Shown: positions 55,419 through 64,000, numbered from the stretch's first letter. The stretch is DNA of 64,000 nt from Ignavibacterium sp. (GCF_025998815.1 NZ_AP026678.1:3038001-3102000); one strand, 5' to 3'. Translations and numbers: made by a program. Notes: generated by a model not told the origin, from the letters alone.

Positions 55419-55496
55419 TTTTCCTGCATCTCACCAACTGTATTTTAGAATCAGAAGTTAAAATAAAATTCTCTCAATAAACTAAAGGAGGTCAAA

Positions 55497-55703
55497 ATGA
55501 CTGCTAATGTTGGAAGCGCTGATAAAATTATCCGAATTGTTCTTGGTCTTGCAATTATTGTAATCGGATATCTTAATGAAAGTTGGTGGGGATTAGTAGG
55601 ACTTGTTCCATTGATAACTGCATTTATGGGCTTCTGTCCTGCATATTCTCTGTTGGGAGTTTCAACTAAAGCCAAAGTCCCGACTGAGAAAATGAAAGTG
55701 TAA
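55497..55703 (+). CDS. DUF2892 small inner-membrane protein
   Basis: This 68-aa protein matches the DUF2892 pattern: N-terminal NVGSADKIIRIVLGLAIIVI, first helix, WWGLVGLVPLITAFMGFCPAYSLLG as the second helix with the conserved FCPAY Cys, then a short basic tail. These proteins often sit beside rhodaneses or Crp-type regulators and may take part in sulfur or redox stress. A near-perfect RBS (aaaggaggt) and a strong terminator mark it as a monocistronic, well expressed gene. Confidence 0.88.
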   Translation: MTANVGSADKIIRIVLGLAIIVIGYLNESWWGLVGLVPLITAFMGFCPAYSLLGVSTKAKVPTEKMKV

Positions 55704-55712
55704 GTTGATTTG

Positions 55713-55752
55713 AAGATAGTCGCAGAGAATAACTGCGACTATCTTTTCTTTA
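55713..55752 (+). terminator. Strong rho-independent terminator behind DUF2892 gene
   Basis: Stem aagatagtcgcag (55713-55725) / ctgcgactatctt (55733-55745), 13 bp perfect, 7-base loop, T-rich tail. Confidence 0.92.
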
Positions 55753-55814
55753 TACCAATTCTCTTTGAAATTCTGCAGCCATAAATACTACAATCTTAAA
55801 TCGTTGTGTTACTT

Positions 55815-56936
55815 TTAATTAATCTTATCCAGACTTGATACAATCACATCACCCATTGAACTTAAGTATTCTTCAAGAAAAGGTTTTGCAGAAACATCAA
55901 TTATTACCAAAACATTTTTGCCCGGATAGAATGAACTTATCTCTCTGATGTTTGCTGCAATTCTCAGACACTTCATTTCCCAAAGGGCAACTCTTGTTCT
56001 GTCTAAACCGGAATCAAGAAACATTTTATAATAGATTCCCCAATTTTTATTTGATGAATTTATCAGATAATCTAATGAGTTTATATGTTTGAAAAATGGA
56101 AGAAGATTTTTCTTTGCCAAACCTTCTTTTAGTGTTCTGTCTGTTTGAAAATCTAAAACATCTTTTCGTGAATTCAGATAAACCTCACTAATCAACATTT
56201 CTTCATAAAGTTTGTCGGAAATTTTATCAAGATAAAATTTATCCGAGTAATCATTAATCGGATAAATTTTTTGAATTTTCAATTGCCTGGCAAGCCGAAT
56301 TCCAATTGAACTATTTTCATCATTAGAGTTTACAAGATTTTCCAGCTCGTCTTTTATTGATGGTTCAATTTCAGCTCTGGATTTTTCTTCCTTTGTAAAA
56401 TAACTCCATTGAAGCGAAGCACTGTAAATATCATAAGCAGCAATTAAATTTTTTATTAATTCCAAGCGATCATCAAACGAAATTTGTGAATAATCTTTTT
56501 TTAGCAAAGAATCAACTTCATCAGCAGCTTTAGAGTAACTGATTTTATATTTTTTTCTTACTAATTCAGCTAATTTAATTTCTTTAGGAGCAAGCGAACT
56601 CACAAGCTTTGAATGATAATCATCAAGATGTTGAAATGCTTCTATTTCTTTGGGTGATATTCCATCAATACAAATTAAGGATGGATTGAATTTTTTTAGT
56701 ACAAAAATCAAACTATCAAGTAAAGCTGGAGAAAAATCTTTCCTAAGTACATTCAAAGGTGGAACACCAAGTATCAGAACATTGGATTTAAATTCATCAG
56801 GTGTAAGCTTCTGTAAGTTTTTAATGGGATCTTCACTCTCAATTGAAACGGTTAGTTCTTTATCAGGCATTTCTTTCAAACAACCAAAAAATAAAACAGA
56901 AAAGGAGACAATAAGCAAAATCAATTTGGCTTTCAT
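55815..56936 (-). CDS. DUF5694-like lipoprotein
   Basis: This 373-aa protein has a lipoprotein signal (LFFGC, Cys about 19). After about 50 residues comes NVLILGVPPLNVLRKDFSPA and then LKKFNPSLICIDGIS, the start pattern of DUF5694/TraB-like proteins. A helical middle part follows, and a final FYPGKNVLVIIDVSAKPFLEEYLSS repeats a late strand-helix of that family. Function unknown, probably at the periplasmic face. It overlaps the LapA-like gene by 4 bases. Confidence 0.65.
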   Translation of the reverse strand: MKAKLILLIVSFSVLFFGCLKEMPDKELTVSIESEDPIKNLQKLTPDEFKSNVLILGVPPLNVLRKDFSPALLDSLIFVLKKFNPSLICIDGISPKEIEAFQHLDDYHSKLVSSLAPKEIKLAELVRKKYKISYSKAADEVDSLLKKDYSQISFDDRLELIKNLIAAYDIYSASLQWSYFTKEEKSRAEIEPSIKDELENLVNSNDENSSIGIRLARQLKIQKIYPINDYSDKFYLDKISDKLYEEMLISEVYLNSRKDVLDFQTDRTLKEGLAKKNLLPFFKHINSLDYLINSSNKNWGIYYKMFLDSGLDRTRVALWEMKCLRIAANIREISSFYPGKNVLVIIDVSAKPFLEEYLSSMGDVIVSSLDKIN

Positions 56937-57154
56937 TTATCAGAAACCTCACTTTTTTTATTTTTGTTAGAAAGCAAACCGGGTAACATCATTCCCACAA
57001 TTACTCCGATAGCAAAAACAAGAAACATCAGCAGTACCTGCGATATAGGGAATGAGAAAAACAAAAAGTGAATATTTATTACTTCAATATTTTGAATAAC
57101 AAACACAATAAATATTGCAACAAGAATTAATGTGATGATTACTTTAGCTTTCAT
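56933..57154 (-). CDS. LapA-domain small membrane protein
   Basis: This 73-aa protein has two membrane helices (about 4-24 and 38-60). The sequence FVIQNIEVINIHFLFFSFPI and the following GVIVGMMLPGLL match the lipopolysaccharide assembly protein A (LapA/YciS) domain. In this phylum such proteins appear widely without LapB. It is translationally coupled to the downstream lipoprotein. Confidence 0.82.
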   Translation of the reverse strand: MKAKVIITLILVAIFIVFVIQNIEVINIHFLFFSFPISQVLLMFLVFAIGVIVGMMLPGLLSNKNKKSEVSDK

Positions 57155-57182
57155 CTTTTTCTCTGAAAAATATATGGTTTAA

Positions 57183-57533
57183 TTATTCGTGAGCTATCCA
57201 ATAGCCGCTGATACTGAATACTTTTGAATCTGCCCAGGTTCTTATTTTAATTGTAAAACCATCTCTCGAAATGGAAATTGCTTCAACATTATATCTTTGA
57301 TTTGCATTTTTATCAGCATCAATCTGGGTAACTGACAACGCAACTTTTGGTTTATTCTCGAATGGTGTTGGAAAGCGTACGCTTATTGTCATTGCTCGTT
57401 CACCCTGATTGGTATGAAGATTATATCCTGCCTGACCTTCTTTTACTGACCAGGTACCTGATTGCACCTGTGCCGAAGTATTGATAAGAAAAAATAAAGT
57501 CAGGATTGCCGTAAGAGATAATAAATTTTTCAT
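57183..57533 (-). CDS. Secreted H-type lectin domain protein
   Basis: The 116-aa protein has a Sec signal peptide (cleavage near TSAQ, about 21). A single beta-sandwich follows with the H-type lectin pattern: ISVRFPTPFENKPKVALSV, then RYNVEAISISRDGFTIKIRT and ending SGYWIAHE. The family (discoidin I, Helix pomatia agglutinin) binds GalNAc-like sugars as trimers or hexamers. Cell-surface glycan binding or adhesion is inferred. Confidence 0.82.
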   Translation of the reverse strand: MKNLLSLTAILTLFFLINTSAQVQSGTWSVKEGQAGYNLHTNQGERAMTISVRFPTPFENKPKVALSVTQIDADKNANQRYNVEAISISRDGFTIKIRTWADSKVFSISGYWIAHE

Positions 57534-57763
57534 AGCAAATCTCCGTTGAATTGTTGTTGTAAAGAGTTGAGAAGAACTAATGTTAAATTAATCTATTATG
57601 AGCGAACCTGAAAATAATTTTATCAGGTTATTATTAAATGATGTTGTGAAAATTTGTGATTAAGCCCTTCAATTATAATTATCAGGAAGCGTTTAAATTG
57701 TATTTATGAGCTTGTCTTTTTATTTTGGCTCACGAAAAAATTTAAATAAAATCAGGAAAGGAT

Positions 57764-59176
57764 ATGATTCAAACACAAAGAACAATTGCTAATCCAGTAT
57801 CGATGAGTGGAATCGGACTTCATACAGGTACTGAATGCACGATGACTTTTAAACCTGCAGCAGAAAATACCGGAATCAGATTTGTAAGAGTTGATTTGGG
57901 AGGTAATCCGGAAATTCCTGCTGTTGCTGAACATGTCGTTGATGTTTCGAGAGGTACTACAATCGGAATTGGTGAAGCTAAAGTTCATACAGTAGAACAT
58001 GTTTTAGCTGCAATCGTAGGATTACAAATTGATAACATCATAATTGAGCTCGATGGAATTGAACCGCCGGTTGGTGATGGAAGTGCTTTACCTTATGTAG
58101 AGGTTCTGCAGAAAGCAGGATTCGTTCAGCAGGAAGCACCAAAAGATTATCTTGTGATTGATGAAACTGTAATGTATCACAATGAAGAAAAACAAATTGA
58201 TATTGTTGCACTTCCGCTTGATGGTTACAGAATTACTGTAATGGTTGATTATCAGAATCCGGCTTTGGGCAGTCAGCATACTGGTTTATTTGATCTTGAA
58301 AAAGAATTCGTAACAGAGTTTGCACCTGCAAGAACATTTTGTTTTCTAAGTGAAGTAGAAGCACTTGCAAATCAGGGCTTGATTAAAGGTGGTGATTTGG
58401 ATAATGCTGTTGTAATTGTAGATCATAATTTAAATGATAATGAACTGAAAGAACTTGGTAAGAAAATCGGAATAACTGAAAATTTTGTTTTAGGTGAAAA
58501 AGGAATTCTGAACAATAAAGAATTAAGATTTAAGAATGAACCAGTAAGGCATAAACTTCTTGATTTAATGGGTGATTTGGCATTGATTGGTGCACCAATT
58601 AAAGCTCAGATACTTGCGGCTCGTCCTGGTCACAAAGCAAATGTTGAGTTTGCAAAACAGATAAGAAAACTTTATCAACAGAAAAAACTTGTAAAGAAAT
58701 TTCAATTTGTAAAGAAAGAAGGAGTTGTTTTCGATTCGAATGCAATTCAGAGAATTCTTCCGCATCGTTATCCATTTCTTTTGGTTGATAAGATAATTCA
58801 TCTCGATATGGATAAAAAAGTAATTGGTGTAAAATCAGTTACTGTAAATGAACCTTTCTTCGTTGGTCATTTCCCTGGTCAACCGATAATGCCCGGAGTA
58901 TTGATACTCGAAGCAATGGCTCAAACAGGTGGAATACTTCTTCTCAACTCATTTCCAAATCCGGAAGAAAAATTAGTTTACTTTATGCAGATAAATAATG
59001 CCAAATTCAGAAAACCTGTTGTTCCCGGTGATCAGCTTTTTATGGAAGTCGAATTAACTCAGAAGAAAAGTAAAGTTGTGATGATGGCTGCTCGTTCTTA
59101 TGTTAATGATGTTCTCGTTGCTGAAGCTGAATTTATGGCTGGTATTGTAGATAGAGAACAAAAAACCGAAGAGTAA
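57764..59176 (+). CDS. lpxC-fabZ: Bifunctional LpxC-FabZ
   Basis: This 470-aa fusion has an N-terminal UDP-3-O-acyl-GlcNAc deacetylase (GIGLHTG at the start, zinc ligands in HTVEHVLAAI and HKLLDLMGDLALIG; about 1-300). The C-terminal part is a 3-hydroxyacyl-ACP dehydratase (ILPHRYPFLLVDKI, VGHFPGQPIMPGVLILEAMAQ; about 325-465). It commits precursors to lipid A and feeds fatty acid elongation. The fusion is typical of Bacteroidota and Chlorobi relatives. lpxA follows after 5 bp. Confidence 0.96.
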   Translation: MIQTQRTIANPVSMSGIGLHTGTECTMTFKPAAENTGIRFVRVDLGGNPEIPAVAEHVVDVSRGTTIGIGEAKVHTVEHVLAAIVGLQIDNIIIELDGIEPPVGDGSALPYVEVLQKAGFVQQEAPKDYLVIDETVMYHNEEKQIDIVALPLDGYRITVMVDYQNPALGSQHTGLFDLEKEFVTEFAPARTFCFLSEVEALANQGLIKGGDLDNAVVIVDHNLNDNELKELGKKIGITENFVLGEKGILNNKELRFKNEPVRHKLLDLMGDLALIGAPIKAQILAARPGHKANVEFAKQIRKLYQQKKLVKKFQFVKKEGVVFDSNAIQRILPHRYPFLLVDKIIHLDMDKKVIGVKSVTVNEPFFVGHFPGQPIMPGVLILEAMAQTGGILLLNSFPNPEEKLVYFMQINNAKFRKPVVPGDQLFMEVELTQKKSKVVMMAARSYVNDVLVAEAEFMAGIVDREQKTEE

Positions 59177-59181
59177 TTTTT

Positions 59182-59958
59182 ATGAATTCTATTCATCCAA
59201 CCGCGATTGTAAGCCCCAAAGCAAAAATTGGTGATAATAATAAAATCGGTCCGTTCGCAATTATTCAGGATGATGTTGAAATCGGAAATGATTGTGAAAT
59301 TGGTCCTCACGCTGTTATTTATGATGGTGCAAGAATCGGGAACAAAGTTAAGATTAAACAATCTGCTTCAATCGCACATGTTCCTCAGGATTTAAAATTT
59401 GGTAATGAAGAATCTGTATTCATAATTGGTGATAATACAGTGATTCATGAGTTCGTTACTCTTCACAGAGGAACAAAAGAAACAAAGATGTCTCGAATAG
59501 GAAAAAATTGTTTGCTGATGGCTTATTCACATGTTGCCCACGATTGCGAAATAGGTGATAATGTTATTTTGGCAAATGGAGTTCAGATTGCCGGACATGT
59601 TCATATCGAAGATTATGCTATCATTGGTGGAATGACACCAGTTCATCAGTTTTGTAAAGTTGGTTGTCACGCGATGGTTGGCGGAGGTTTGCGCGCTGTT
59701 CAGGATGTTCCACCTTATATTCTTTGCGGAGATTTACCACTTCGGTTTGCAGGATTAAATGTTATAGGATTGCGTCGTCGTGGTTTTGCAACTCAGGATA
59801 TCGAAGCACTGAAGAAGGCTTATAATTATATTTATGACAAATCATTAAATGTATCGCAGGCATTAAAGAAAATTGAAGAGGAATTAATTGATAACAAACA
59901 TGTTCAGCATGTTGTTGAATTTATCCGCTCGAGTAAGCGAGGAATTATTGGCAAATGA
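59182..59958 (+). CDS. lpxA: UDP-N-acetylglucosamine acyltransferase LpxA
   Basis: This 258-aa left-handed beta-helix of hexapeptide repeats starts IHPTAIVSPKAKIG. It carries the catalytic His in YSHVAHDCEIGDN (about 122-134) and the LpxA-specific HRGTKET loop and C-terminal helices. It adds a 3-hydroxyacyl chain from ACP to UDP-GlcNAc, the first step of lipid A. It follows lpxC-fabZ and overlaps the next gene by 4 bases. Confidence 0.96.
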   Translation: MNSIHPTAIVSPKAKIGDNNKIGPFAIIQDDVEIGNDCEIGPHAVIYDGARIGNKVKIKQSASIAHVPQDLKFGNEESVFIIGDNTVIHEFVTLHRGTKETKMSRIGKNCLLMAYSHVAHDCEIGDNVILANGVQIAGHVHIEDYAIIGGMTPVHQFCKVGCHAMVGGGLRAVQDVPPYILCGDLPLRFAGLNVIGLRRRGFATQDIEALKKAYNYIYDKSLNVSQALKKIEEELIDNKHVQHVVEFIRSSKRGIIGK

Positions 59959-60698
59959 AGTTTGATGTGATTCTCTCCGGAGAGAATAATGGTAAATTCA
60001 ATATGGACTTTGATATTGAACTTGCCAAAAGTTTTCCTTCCAATCCAATTCTAAGACTTTATAGATGGAAACCTTATTGTATTTCGCATGGTGCAAATCA
60101 AAGATTGGATGAGGTAAATTACTCAAAAGCATTCAGTGATAATATTGATGTAGTAAAAAGACCGACAGGAGGAAGAGCAATTCTTCACTCAGAGGAACTA
60201 ACTTACTCGGTTGTTTTTCCTTTGGAACTGATTTATTCTGCAAGAGAAATTTATAATGAAATTAATGTTGCGCTCAGAGAAGGATTAATTTTATTTGATA
60301 CTTCACTAAACGAATTAGAATTAGAACACAATCAGGTTGATTTCAAAAATTTTTATAAGGAAGATAAAAGTGCAATTTGTTTTGCTGTATCTGCAAAGAG
60401 CGAAATAAATTTCAGAAATAAAAAACTTGTTGGCAGTGCACAAAGGAAAATAGGAAAAGTTGTTCTTCAGCACGGATCAATTTTGTGCGGAGATTTTCAT
60501 CTGAAAATTACAGACTATCTGAATGTTGATGATGAAAGAAAATCCCAGATAAAAAATGAAATTGCAGAAACCACAATTGATCTCAGGTCAATTCTTAAAC
60601 AGGAAATTAATTATGAATATCTTTCTGATTGTTTAATTCAAGGTTTCAAAAAACATTTTAATGCGGATGTTGATGTTAAAGAGTTTTCTCTCCAATAA
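59955..60698 (+). CDS. LipM/LplA-type lipoyl or octanoyl transferase
   Basis: The 247-aa protein has the lipoate ligase motif RPTGGRAILHSEELTYS (about residues 71-87) and CFAVSAKSEI with a Cys at the octanoyltransferase (LipM) catalytic position (about 140). LVGSAQRKIGKVVLQHGSI follows. It transfers octanoyl or lipoyl groups to E2/GcvH proteins in the cytoplasm. The Cys favours LipM over ATP-dependent LplA; no C-terminal LplA domain is present. It overlaps the propeller gene by 38 bases. Confidence 0.82.
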   Translation: MKFDVILSGENNGKFNMDFDIELAKSFPSNPILRLYRWKPYCISHGANQRLDEVNYSKAFSDNIDVVKRPTGGRAILHSEELTYSVVFPLELIYSAREIYNEINVALREGLILFDTSLNELELEHNQVDFKNFYKEDKSAICFAVSAKSEINFRNKKLVGSAQRKIGKVVLQHGSILCGDFHLKITDYLNVDDERKSQIKNEIAETTIDLRSILKQEINYEYLSDCLIQGFKKHFNADVDVKEFSLQ

Positions 60699-61791
60699 AA
60701 AAAATCATTGTATTGAGTTTACTGGTTTTTTACTTATTCTAATCTTGTTTTCTCCTTCAGAAAAAATTTTTGCTCAGATTGAATCAAGATTATTTCTTGA
60801 AAAAGCATTTATTACTGACATCAAACAATTTGATAATGAAATTTGGGTTGCCACTTACGGACAGGGAATTTATCAATACAATCCAAAAGAAAACAAATGG
60901 ACCAACTACTCATCAAAAACCAGTGAATTAAATAATGATTTATTCCACTGCGTTGCGGTTAACAAAAATTTTATTTGGGGTGGTGGTAATGAAGGTCTTT
61001 TTATCTTTAACAGGAAAACTAAAAAATGGACACTCAAAAAATTTTCCGATGGTGGTGAGTTCGGGAATTGGATAAGAACTTTATATCTTGATTTAAGAAA
61101 CAACAAACTGTGGATTGGAAGATTCAGAAACATCACATTGTTCGATCTTAAAACCAACACTTACAAAGAATACAACAAAGAGATAAATGGTAATTCAAAA
61201 ACAAATAACATTAACTGTATCTCTGCAGAAGGTGATAGCGCAATCTGGTTTGGAGCTGAAAGCGGCGTTCATAAACTAAACTTGAAAACAAAAGATGAAA
61301 ATACTGCCTGGGAATATTTCACAAACAAAGGTCGCTGGTTTAAAGGTGAAGGTGTTTCTGTATCAGTTACTGATATTCTCTTTCAAAAAAAATCTATTTG
61401 GTTCGGAACGGATGAGTTCATAACGAAAGAACAACCTCAATACAATATTGGTGGAATTTATGTTTATGACAGAAAATTAAATTGGGAAAGAATAGGTAAA
61501 GCAAATGGACTTGGAGGAAATGGAATTTATGCTTTGGAAAAAGTTGGCAATTATATCTTCGCCGGTGTTTATGAATTTCGGATGCAGGATAAATCCGAAT
61601 ATGGCAAAGGATTGTATATGATAAATCGTTTGAATAAAAAAGTTATCCCGATTGATCTTAATCAGATTGATATCTCAACTTCCACAATCAGAAAAATCCA
61701 TTTTGATGGTAATTACCTTTGGCTTGGAACAGATAATGGAATTGTAAGAATTACAATCTCAAATCCGCTTGCCAAATGGGGCGTCAGATAG
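60661..61791 (+). CDS. Secreted two-component-propeller-like protein
   Basis: The 376-aa protein has an N-terminal signal region (FLLILILFSPSEKIFAQ). It then has about six repeats with Trp-rich blades such as IWVATYGQGIYQYNPKENKW, IWGGGNEGLFIFNRKTKKW, IWFGAESGVHKLNLKTK and LWLGTDNGIVRI. These are Reg_prop-type beta-propeller units as in sensor parts of hybrid kinases, but no signalling domain follows. The start may be ATG 60661 or 60673. The 5' end lies in the preceding gene. Function unknown; probably periplasmic. Confidence 0.72.
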   Translation: MRMLMLKSFLSNKKNHCIEFTGFLLILILFSPSEKIFAQIESRLFLEKAFITDIKQFDNEIWVATYGQGIYQYNPKENKWTNYSSKTSELNNDLFHCVAVNKNFIWGGGNEGLFIFNRKTKKWTLKKFSDGGEFGNWIRTLYLDLRNNKLWIGRFRNITLFDLKTNTYKEYNKEINGNSKTNNINCISAEGDSAIWFGAESGVHKLNLKTKDENTAWEYFTNKGRWFKGEGVSVSVTDILFQKKSIWFGTDEFITKEQPQYNIGGIYVYDRKLNWERIGKANGLGGNGIYALEKVGNYIFAGVYEFRMQDKSEYGKGLYMINRLNKKVIPIDLNQIDISTSTIRKIHFDGNYLWLGTDNGIVRITISNPLAKWGVR

Positions 61792-61887
61792 CTATTCAAT
61801 CATTTCGTGAGAATGTTAACCTGCCTTTTTAACCATCTTATTTTATAGTTATTTTGCAAATCAAATTTCAATAATCAGAGAAAAAGT

Positions 61888-62883
61888 ATGATTAAAATTC
61901 CTGAAAAAAGATTATTACAGTTAAAAAAGAACTTCAGAAATAAACGCATTGCGATTGTGGGCGATATGATGCTTGATATTTATTTCTGGGGAGATGTTAA
62001 AAGAATTTCACCTGAAGCACCGGTTCCTGTACTTGAAGTTGAAAATGAAATTTTCAGATTTGGCGGAGCTGCAAACTGTGCACTAAACATTCTTAAACTT
62101 GGTGGAATTCCCGAACCTATTGGAGTAATCGGTTACGATAGCTTTGGTTCAATATTTAATTCACTTCTGCAGGAAATGAATATTTCTCACGATGGAATTA
62201 TCATTGATGATGAAAGACCAACAACAGCTAAAACAAGAGTTATCGCCGGAAGCCAGCATGTAGTTAGAATTGATAAAGAAAGCAAGAATACAATTAACAA
62301 AAACATTCAGGATAAAATTTATAAATATCTTGAAAGCATAATTGATAAGATTGATGGAATAATTCTTCAGGATTACAATAAAGGAGTTCTTTCGGAATCA
62401 CTTATTAAAAAAATTATTTCACTCGCTAATAAGAAGAATGTACTGATTACAGTTGATCCGAAATTTCATAACTTCTTTGCTTACAAAAATGTTACAGTAT
62501 TCAAACCAAACAGAAAAGAAGCTGAAGATGTGTTAGGTATGAAAATCAAAACCGATGAAGATATTTCTAAAGCAGGGAATATTCTCTTGAAAAAGTTAAA
62601 TGCGAAAAACATTTTGCTTACTCTTGGTGAAGGTGGTATTGCAGTTTTTGAAAAAGGTAAAGGTGAAAGAAGAATGCCAACTAAAGCAAGAAAGGTTGCG
62701 GATGTTTCAGGTGCTGGTGATACGGTTATTTCCACTTTAACAATTGCACTTGCTGCAGGTGCTGATGTAATTGAAGCTTCTTATCTTGCAAATTATGCTG
62801 GTGGACTCGTTTGTGAAGAAGTTGGAATTGTTCCAATTGAAGCAGATTATTTATTCGAAACAATTTTAAAAGAAAATAAATGA
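61888..62883 (+). CDS. rfaE1: D-glycero-beta-D-manno-heptose-7-phosphate kinase (RfaE1/HldE N-terminal type)
   Basis: This 331-aa PfkB/ribokinase-family protein has RIAIVGDMMLDIYFWGDVKR, FGGAANCALNILKLGG and the active-site VADVSGAGDTVISTL (about 270-284). It phosphorylates heptose 7-phosphate on the way to ADP-heptose for lipopolysaccharide core. It overlaps rfaE2 by 4 bases. The two halves are separate genes here, unlike E. coli hldE where they are fused. Confidence 0.93.
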   Translation: MIKIPEKRLLQLKKNFRNKRIAIVGDMMLDIYFWGDVKRISPEAPVPVLEVENEIFRFGGAANCALNILKLGGIPEPIGVIGYDSFGSIFNSLLQEMNISHDGIIIDDERPTTAKTRVIAGSQHVVRIDKESKNTINKNIQDKIYKYLESIIDKIDGIILQDYNKGVLSESLIKKIISLANKKNVLITVDPKFHNFFAYKNVTVFKPNRKEAEDVLGMKIKTDEDISKAGNILLKKLNAKNILLTLGEGGIAVFEKGKGERRMPTKARKVADVSGAGDTVISTLTIALAAGADVIEASYLANYAGGLVCEEVGIVPIEADYLFETILKENK

Positions 62884-63356
62884 AAATGATTTTATCACGG
62901 GATGAAATAAAAAAAGTTAGAGCAGAGCTAAAATCAAAAAATAAAAAAGTTGTTTTCACCAATGGCTGTTTTGATTTAATCCATTCTGGTCATGTTGATT
63001 ATCTTGTAAAAGCCAAACAACTCGGGGATGTTCTTATTGTTGGTCTTAACACAGATGATTCTGTAAGAAGAATTAAAGGCGATAAAAGACCAATCCTTAA
63101 ACAGGATGAAAGAGCTTTTATTGTTTCTAATTTAAAACCCGTTGATTATGTTACTTTTTTTGATGAGGATACTCCGGCAGAAATAATTTCAGATTTAATT
63201 CCGGATATATTAGTTAAAGGTGCTGATTGGTCAATCGATAAAATTGTCGGAAGAGAAGTTGTTGAAGCAAATGGCGGAGAAGTTAAAACAATTGAATTTG
63301 TAAATGACCAATCAACTTCAAAAATTATTCAAACAATTCTAAGCAGATACAAATAA
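62880..63356 (+). CDS. rfaE2: D-glycero-beta-D-manno-heptose 1-phosphate adenylyltransferase (RfaE2)
   Basis: This 158-aa nucleotidyltransferase has the cytidylyltransferase-like motifs TNGCFDLIHSGHVDYL (about 24-39), ISDLIPDILVKGADW and STSKIIQTIL. It activates heptose 1-phosphate to ADP-heptose and works directly after RfaE1. ADP-heptose and lpx genes together show an LPS with heptose. Confidence 0.93.
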   Translation: MKMILSRDEIKKVRAELKSKNKKVVFTNGCFDLIHSGHVDYLVKAKQLGDVLIVGLNTDDSVRRIKGDKRPILKQDERAFIVSNLKPVDYVTFFDEDTPAEIISDLIPDILVKGADWSIDKIVGREVVEANGGEVKTIEFVNDQSTSKIIQTILSRYK

Positions 63357-63358
63357 AA

Positions 63359-64000
63359 TTGCCTGAAGAAAAAAAAATAGCAGCCTGGCGTCGTGTTCTA
63401 AGGTACATAGTAAACACAATCGTTTACTTTGTAGTTGGATTAATTTTTTTGCTGATGGTTGTATTTGTTATTTCTCAGACAAATTTCTTTAAAGAATGGC
63501 TACGCGATACTTTAGTTGAAACATTAAATAAAGAAATAAAAGGAAGTCTTTCTGTAGAAGAAATTGATGGAACAATTTTCACTTCACTTCAGATAAAAAA
63601 TGCTGTTCTTACTTCATTGCAGAAAGATACGGTTGTAAGTGTTGGTTTTATTGAATTAAGAACAAGTCCGCTTAAACTTTTATTCAAAAATATTTATGCT
63701 CGTCACATTGAGCTGCGTGATGTGAATGCAAAACTTGTTGAAGAAGAAGATGGTGAATTGAATCTGCTTAAAATATTTCCTTCATCGGAAGAACCTGAAG
63801 ACACAACTAAATCAGAATTTCCTTTCACAATTACGGTAGCTTCGCTTGAACTTAACAATATAAATTTCTCTTTTCAGAAATATAATCTTGTTGGCAGCAC
63901 TGCTTATTATCCTTCGATGAATTTTGATGACTTTAGAATCAAAAACCTGAATCTTTCACTTTCTGCATTCGCTGATTTGAATAAATATGATTATCAACTT
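63359..64000 (+). CDS. TamB/AsmA-like envelope protein (3' end outside window)
   Basis: The frame opens with TTG 63359, two bases after the rfaE2 stop, and runs off the window; 214 codons are visible. A basic start is followed by one membrane helix (about 20-43, VNTIVYFVVGLIFLLMVVFVI), then periplasmic beta-rich sequence such as GSLSVEEIDGTIFTSLQIKN and VSVGFIELRTSPLKLLFKN. This is how TamB/AsmA-like (DUF490) lipid-transport bridge proteins begin. It is a likely part of the LPS/outer-membrane gene group. Confidence 0.8.
   Translation, partial: MPEEKKIAAWRRVLRYIVNTIVYFVVGLIFLLMVVFVISQTNFFKEWLRDTLVETLNKEIKGSLSVEEIDGTIFTSLQIKNAVLTSLQKDTVVSVGFIELRTSPLKLLFKNIYARHIELRDVNAKLVEEEDGELNLLKIFPSSEEPEDTTKSEFPFTITVASLELNNINFSFQKYNLVGSTAYYPSMNFDDFRIKNLNLSLSAFADLNKYDYQL

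Noticed and set aside
1-64000. CRISPR array, prophage or rRNA operon
   Set aside because: No regularly spaced repeats, phage structural genes, integrases or rRNA sequence were seen anywhere in the window.

Overview
The window is AT-rich bacterial DNA from a Gram-negative with lipid A and heptose (lpxC-fabZ fusion, lpxA, rfaE1/rfaE2), type IV pili and [FeFe]-hydrogenase. The LpxC-FabZ fusion, DUF2723 membrane glycosyltransferases, a TAnnTTTG-like -7 box and many SusD-free signalling genes point to the Bacteroidota/Chlorobiota-Ignavibacteriota side of the tree. Ignavibacteria-like is my best guess; this is inference, since no rRNA is present.

Region 1 (1-14.6 kb) is a hydrogen metabolism locus. 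It holds an aspartase-family lyase (cut by the window edge) overlapping hydF, then a trimeric NAD-linked, probably electron-bifurcating [FeFe]-hydrogenase (hydC, hydB, hydA). Next come a second hydrogenase-like protein fused to a histidine kinase (putative H2 or redox sensor), a lone receiver protein and a receiver-PAS-kinase. A four-gene island (GNAT, FkbH-like, acyl carrier protein, VOC) sits between hydF and hydC and is bracketed by a 29-bp near-identical direct repeat.

Region 2 (14.7-18.9 kb) has an M14 peptidase, an ATP-grasp protein and an acyl-ACP desaturase. Region 3 (18.9-27.8 kb, minus strand) is a tetrapyrrole operon: ccsA/hemX-like, hemA, hemC, a PepSY-like lipoprotein, a TetR-HemD fusion, hemE, a broken GxxExxY gene and hemN, preceded by an SPFH protein. 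Short interspersed repeats dot regions 1-3. In places they supply the C-terminus, ribosome binding site or an alternative start of genes.

Region 4 (27.9-38.3 kb) has a ferritin-like protein, a frameshifted pyrimidine-nucleoside phosphorylase, a frameshifted aspS, two tandem DUF2723 genes (second broken), two pilins (first broken) and a broken pilC. Because aspS should be essential, the density of single-base indels here suggests a low-quality consensus rather than only true decay.

Region 5 (38.3-45.2 kb) is a type IV pilus assembly operon (pilB, pilT-like, pilM-pilN fusion, pilO/pilP-like, short secretin). It runs straight into region 6 (45.2-53.1 kb), a two-component block: receiver, 1173-aa hybrid kinase with three receivers, receiver with an orphan HisKA-like tail, and a convergent hybrid kinase plus NtrC-type regulator. 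Region 7 (53.2-57.5 kb) has tRNA-Lys, a small membrane protein, a CDF transporter, a Crp/Fnr regulator with a palindromic operator before a DUF2892 gene, a lipoprotein, LapA-like and an H-type lectin. Region 8 (57.7-64 kb) is envelope biogenesis: lpxC-fabZ, lpxA, a LipM/LplA-type enzyme, a secreted propeller protein, rfaE1, rfaE2 and the start of a TamB/AsmA-like gene.
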